From contig JBOHHM010000002.1 in NCBI GenBank assembly GCA_050725495.1, forward strand, positions 1 through 8,756: 8,756 nucleotides of DNA, in the 5' to 3' direction. The position numbers and the translations under genes were made by a program. The DNA comes from JBOHHM01 sp050725495 (GTDB taxonomy: Bacteria; Pseudomonadota; Gammaproteobacteria; Burkholderiales; Burkholderiaceae_C). How positions within the stretch are numbered: the first letter of the stretch is position 1; each line of letters begins with the position of its first letter. The notes beneath the pieces were generated by a model. That model saw nothing but the letters and a program-made list of their open reading frames with translations, was not told the DNA's origin and made no database searches. This document shows, in pieces, positions 6,895 through 8,756 of the stretch.

Positions 6895-7752
6895 ATGAGC
6901 ACGAACCAGGCCACTGCCCTGGTGCTGGCCGGCGGCGGCAGCTTTGGCGCGGTGCAGGTCGGCATGCTGCGCGCGCTGGTCGCTCACGGCGTCAGTCCCG
7001 ATCTGGTGGTCGGCTCCTCGGTGGGGGCGATCAACGGCGCCTACTTCGCCGGCGCGCCGAACGCGGGGGGCGTCGCGCAGCTCGAAGCGATCTGGCGCGG
7101 CCTGCGCCGCAGCGAGGTCTTCCCGATCGCCTGGCGTAGCGTCTTGCGACTGCTGGCCAACGGCGGTGCCGCGGTCGACTCCTCAGGGCTGCGCCGCGTG
7201 CTCGAACAGTGCCTGCCGTACCAGACCTTCGAACGCGCCACCGTGCCCCTGCATGTGGTGGCGACCGATCTGCTGGCCGGCGGCACGGTACGTTTGTCCA
7301 GCGGCCCGGTGGTCGACGCGGTGCTCGCCAGCTGCGCGATTCCGGCGGTCTTCTCCCCGGTACGCCTGGGCGAGCGCTACCTGATCGACGGGGCGATCGC
7401 CAGCAACACGCCGGTCAGCGTCGCGGTTGAACTCGGCGCGAAGCGCGTGATCGTGCTGCCCACGGGTTTCGCCTGCGCGCTCGAGTCGCCGCCGCGCGGC
7501 GCCATCGCCTGCGCGCTGCACGCGGTCACGCTGCTGATCGCGCATCAGCTGGCGATGGAGTTCGAGCGCTACCACGAGCAAGCCGAGATCATCACCGTGC
7601 CGCCGCTGTGCCCGCTGGCGGCCTCGCCCTACGATTTCTCCCAGGCCGGCGCGCTGATCGAGCGCGCGGCCGAGCAGACGCAGCGCTGGCTCGAACACGG
7701 CGGCCTCACGCGCCAGCGGGTTCCCCCTGCGCTGCTGGCGCACAGCCATTGA
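6895..7752 (+). CDS. Patatin-like phospholipase family protein
   Basis: A 285-residue protein with all patatin hallmarks. The oxyanion-hole loop GGGSFGA is at 13-19, the nucleophile elbow GSSVG at 40-44 (Ser42), and the DG[A/G] motif as DGA at 165-167 (Asp165), giving the Ser-Asp dyad of this family. Patatins hydrolyse acyl esters of phospholipids or lysophospholipids. The N-terminus runs straight into the first beta-strand (ATALVLAGGG) and has no signal peptide, so it is cytosolic or membrane-peripheral, like RssA-type bacterial patatins, rather than a secreted ExoU-type toxin. The start is ATG 6895, 30 bases after the small gene; the Shine-Dalgarno match is poor. It converges on rdgC with only 34 bases between the stop codons and no obvious terminator there. 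The substrate is not predictable from sequence. Confidence 0.93.
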   Translation: MSTNQATALVLAGGGSFGAVQVGMLRALVAHGVSPDLVVGSSVGAINGAYFAGAPNAGGVAQLEAIWRGLRRSEVFPIAWRSVLRLLANGGAAVDSSGLRRVLEQCLPYQTFERATVPLHVVATDLLAGGTVRLSSGPVVDAVLASCAIPAVFSPVRLGERYLIDGAIASNTPVSVAVELGAKRVIVLPTGFACALESPPRGAIACALHAVTLLIAHQLAMEFERYHEQAEIITVPPLCPLAASPYDFSQAGALIERAAEQTQRWLEHGGLTRQRVPPALLAHSH

Positions 7753-7786
7753 GCCAAGCGATCGGAAACCATGCCCGACCCAGCCC

Positions 7787-8683
7787 TCAGCCCAGCACCA
7801 GCTCACCGCCCAAGGCCTCGAGCAACTGCGCAATCAGCGGACTCATCTCCCCGGTCGCGATCGCGACATCGGCATCGAATCCATCGTCGTCCCGCGCCGC
7901 AGCGCCTTCGAACACGCCGTCCAGAAACGCAAGCTTCTTGAGCTGCAGGCCCTCGGTCAGCAGGAAGGACACGCGGTCGTCCCAGGTCATCGCGAGCTTG
8001 GTCGGCAGCTTGCCCGCTGCAATATGTTGGCGGACTTCGTCGGTGTCCAGCGGGTGCTTCGAATACTTCACCGCAGCCTGGGACTCGTCGCTCGCCTTGA
8101 GCTCGCACTCACGGTCCACGCTGAAACCGGCGGGCGGCTCCTGGCTGGTCAGCCACGCCGACATCGCGGCCGCAGCCGAGCTGCTGGTTTGCAGCTGTGT
8201 CACGGCCATGTCCTGCACCGACTGCACCAGGCAGGTCACCACCTCGTCGGCCTTGGCCTGGCTGGCAGCGTCGATCACCAGCAGCCGGGTCGCCGGGTCG
8301 ATCCAGACCGTGACCGAGGCCTGCTTGCTGAAGGCCAGGGGCAGCAGCGCCAGCTTGGCGTCTTCCTTGATCTCCCGGGTTTCCTTCTTTCCCGGCTTGC
8401 GGCCCTCGGTGGCCTCGATCTGGGCCAGCCGCTCCTGGACCTTGCGCTGGACCACGCCCGCAGGCACAGCCTTGCTCTCGATCATGAGCTTCAGGATCCA
8501 ATGCCCGCCGACCGCCTCGACCAGGGCGCCATGGGCCAGGCCGCGCGGCGCGACCCAGCCCACCGATTTTTCCTGCGTGGCCCCACATTCGACGAAGCGG
8601 GCCTGGGCCAGGCTGTCTTCCAGCTGAGCCACGGACGGAACCCAGGCGGGTCCGATGCGATACACCATCACGTTCTTGAACAC
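7787..8683 (-). CDS. rdgC: Recombination-associated protein RdgC
   Basis: A 298-residue product, the family's normal length (about 300). It starts FKNVMVYRIG, has the GWVAPRG segment (about 44-50), a charged helix with GRKPGKKETREIKEDA (about 94-109), then LLPLAFSKQASVTVWIDP and LLVIDAAS, all characteristic of RdgC; the C-terminal half has the MTWDDRVSFLLTEGLQLKKL strand-helix pattern. RdgC is a nucleoid-associated protein that forms a ring-shaped dimer around double-stranded DNA, limits RecA filament activity, and is needed for growth in some recombination-deficient E. coli; in Neisseria it affects pilin variation. The start is GTG 8681-8683, six bases after the Shine-Dalgarno site; GTG 8687-8689 is in frame but abuts that site. 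The gene is monocistronic as far as visible and converges on the phospholipase gene. Confidence 0.95.
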   Translation of the reverse strand: MFKNVMVYRIGPAWVPSVAQLEDSLAQARFVECGATQEKSVGWVAPRGLAHGALVEAVGGHWILKLMIESKAVPAGVVQRKVQERLAQIEATEGRKPGKKETREIKEDAKLALLPLAFSKQASVTVWIDPATRLLVIDAASQAKADEVVTCLVQSVQDMAVTQLQTSSSAAAAMSAWLTSQEPPAGFSVDRECELKASDESQAAVKYSKHPLDTDEVRQHIAAGKLPTKLAMTWDDRVSFLLTEGLQLKKLAFLDGVFEGAAARDDDGFDADVAIATGEMSPLIAQLLEALGGELVLG

Positions 8684-8689
8684 GAACAC

Positions 8690-8696
8690 CCTTCTT
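8690..8696 (-). promoter_or_regulatory. Ribosome-binding site of rdgC
   Basis: On the minus strand AAGAAGG (8696 to 8690) directly abuts the GTG at 8689-8687 and lies six bases before the GTG at 8683-8681. Spacing favours the second GTG, which also gives the family-like N-terminus MFKNVMVYR. Confidence 0.7.
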
Positions 8697-8712
8697 AACT
8701 GTTGACTGGGCT

Positions 8713-8725
8713 GCCGATTGTCGGC
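8713..8725. repeat. 13-base palindrome in the rdgC leader
   Basis: GCCGA (8713-8717) and TCGGC (8721-8725) flank TTG, about 30 bases upstream of the rdgC start. The position suits an operator or a short mRNA hairpin. No clear promoter hexamers can be placed in the remaining bases of the window. Confidence 0.3.
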
Positions 8726-8756
8726 GCAAGCCGGCCGGTGAATCCACCAGGGCCCC

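Noticed and set aside
6385..6987. A 200-codon minus-strand frame opposite the small gene
   Set aside because: No ribosome-binding site or recognisable motif; it overlaps the starts of two better-supported plus-strand genes. It does warn that the small gene rests on coding character rather than a named family.
7753..7786. Possible bidirectional terminator between the convergent genes
   Set aside because: The 34 bases contain no stem of useful length and no T-tract on either strand.
7608..8627. A 339-codon plus-strand frame opposite rdgC
   Set aside because: It is Ser/Ala/Arg-rich and motif-free, overlaps the end of the phospholipase gene, and is antisense to an unmistakable RdgC.

Overview
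This is a GC-rich chromosomal window that looks like a betaproteobacterium of the order Burkholderiales, probably near the Comamonadaceae. That rests on base composition, on an RdgC gene (a family essentially confined to beta- and gammaproteobacteria), and on the pirin and universal stress protein subtypes. The lineage is an inference from sequence character; no search was run.

Layout, left to right: the last codons of an SRPBCC/AHSA1-like protein (1-66); a 242-base gap with small hairpins; a pirin-family cupin protein (309-1235); then three plus-strand genes that all lie in the same reading frame, namely a UspA-type universal stress protein (1355-1792), a very long and divergent class A penicillin-binding-protein-like enzyme (1820-4966) and a 12-helix MFS transporter (5021-6301). 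After a 194-base gap come a small unrecognised cytosolic protein (6496-6864) and a patatin-like serine phospholipase (6895-7752). The minus strand carries rdgC (7787-8683), which converges on the phospholipase gene. The last 73 bases are the rdgC leader, with a Shine-Dalgarno site and a short palindrome.

The usp, PBP-like and MFS genes are packed closely enough to be one transcription unit (27 bases between the first two, 54 between the second and third). A stress protein with an envelope enzyme suggests an envelope or stress role, but that link is inference. The small gene and the phospholipase (30-base gap) may form a second unit. The rest looks like ordinary core genome: I see no tRNA or rRNA gene, insertion sequence, CRISPR array or integration site.

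The item most worth a second look is the PBP-like protein. It keeps the complete transpeptidase triad (SxxK, SxN, KTG) but has a degenerate GT51 glycosyltransferase region and about 195 extra residues between SxN and KTG. No clearly new multi-gene system is evident.
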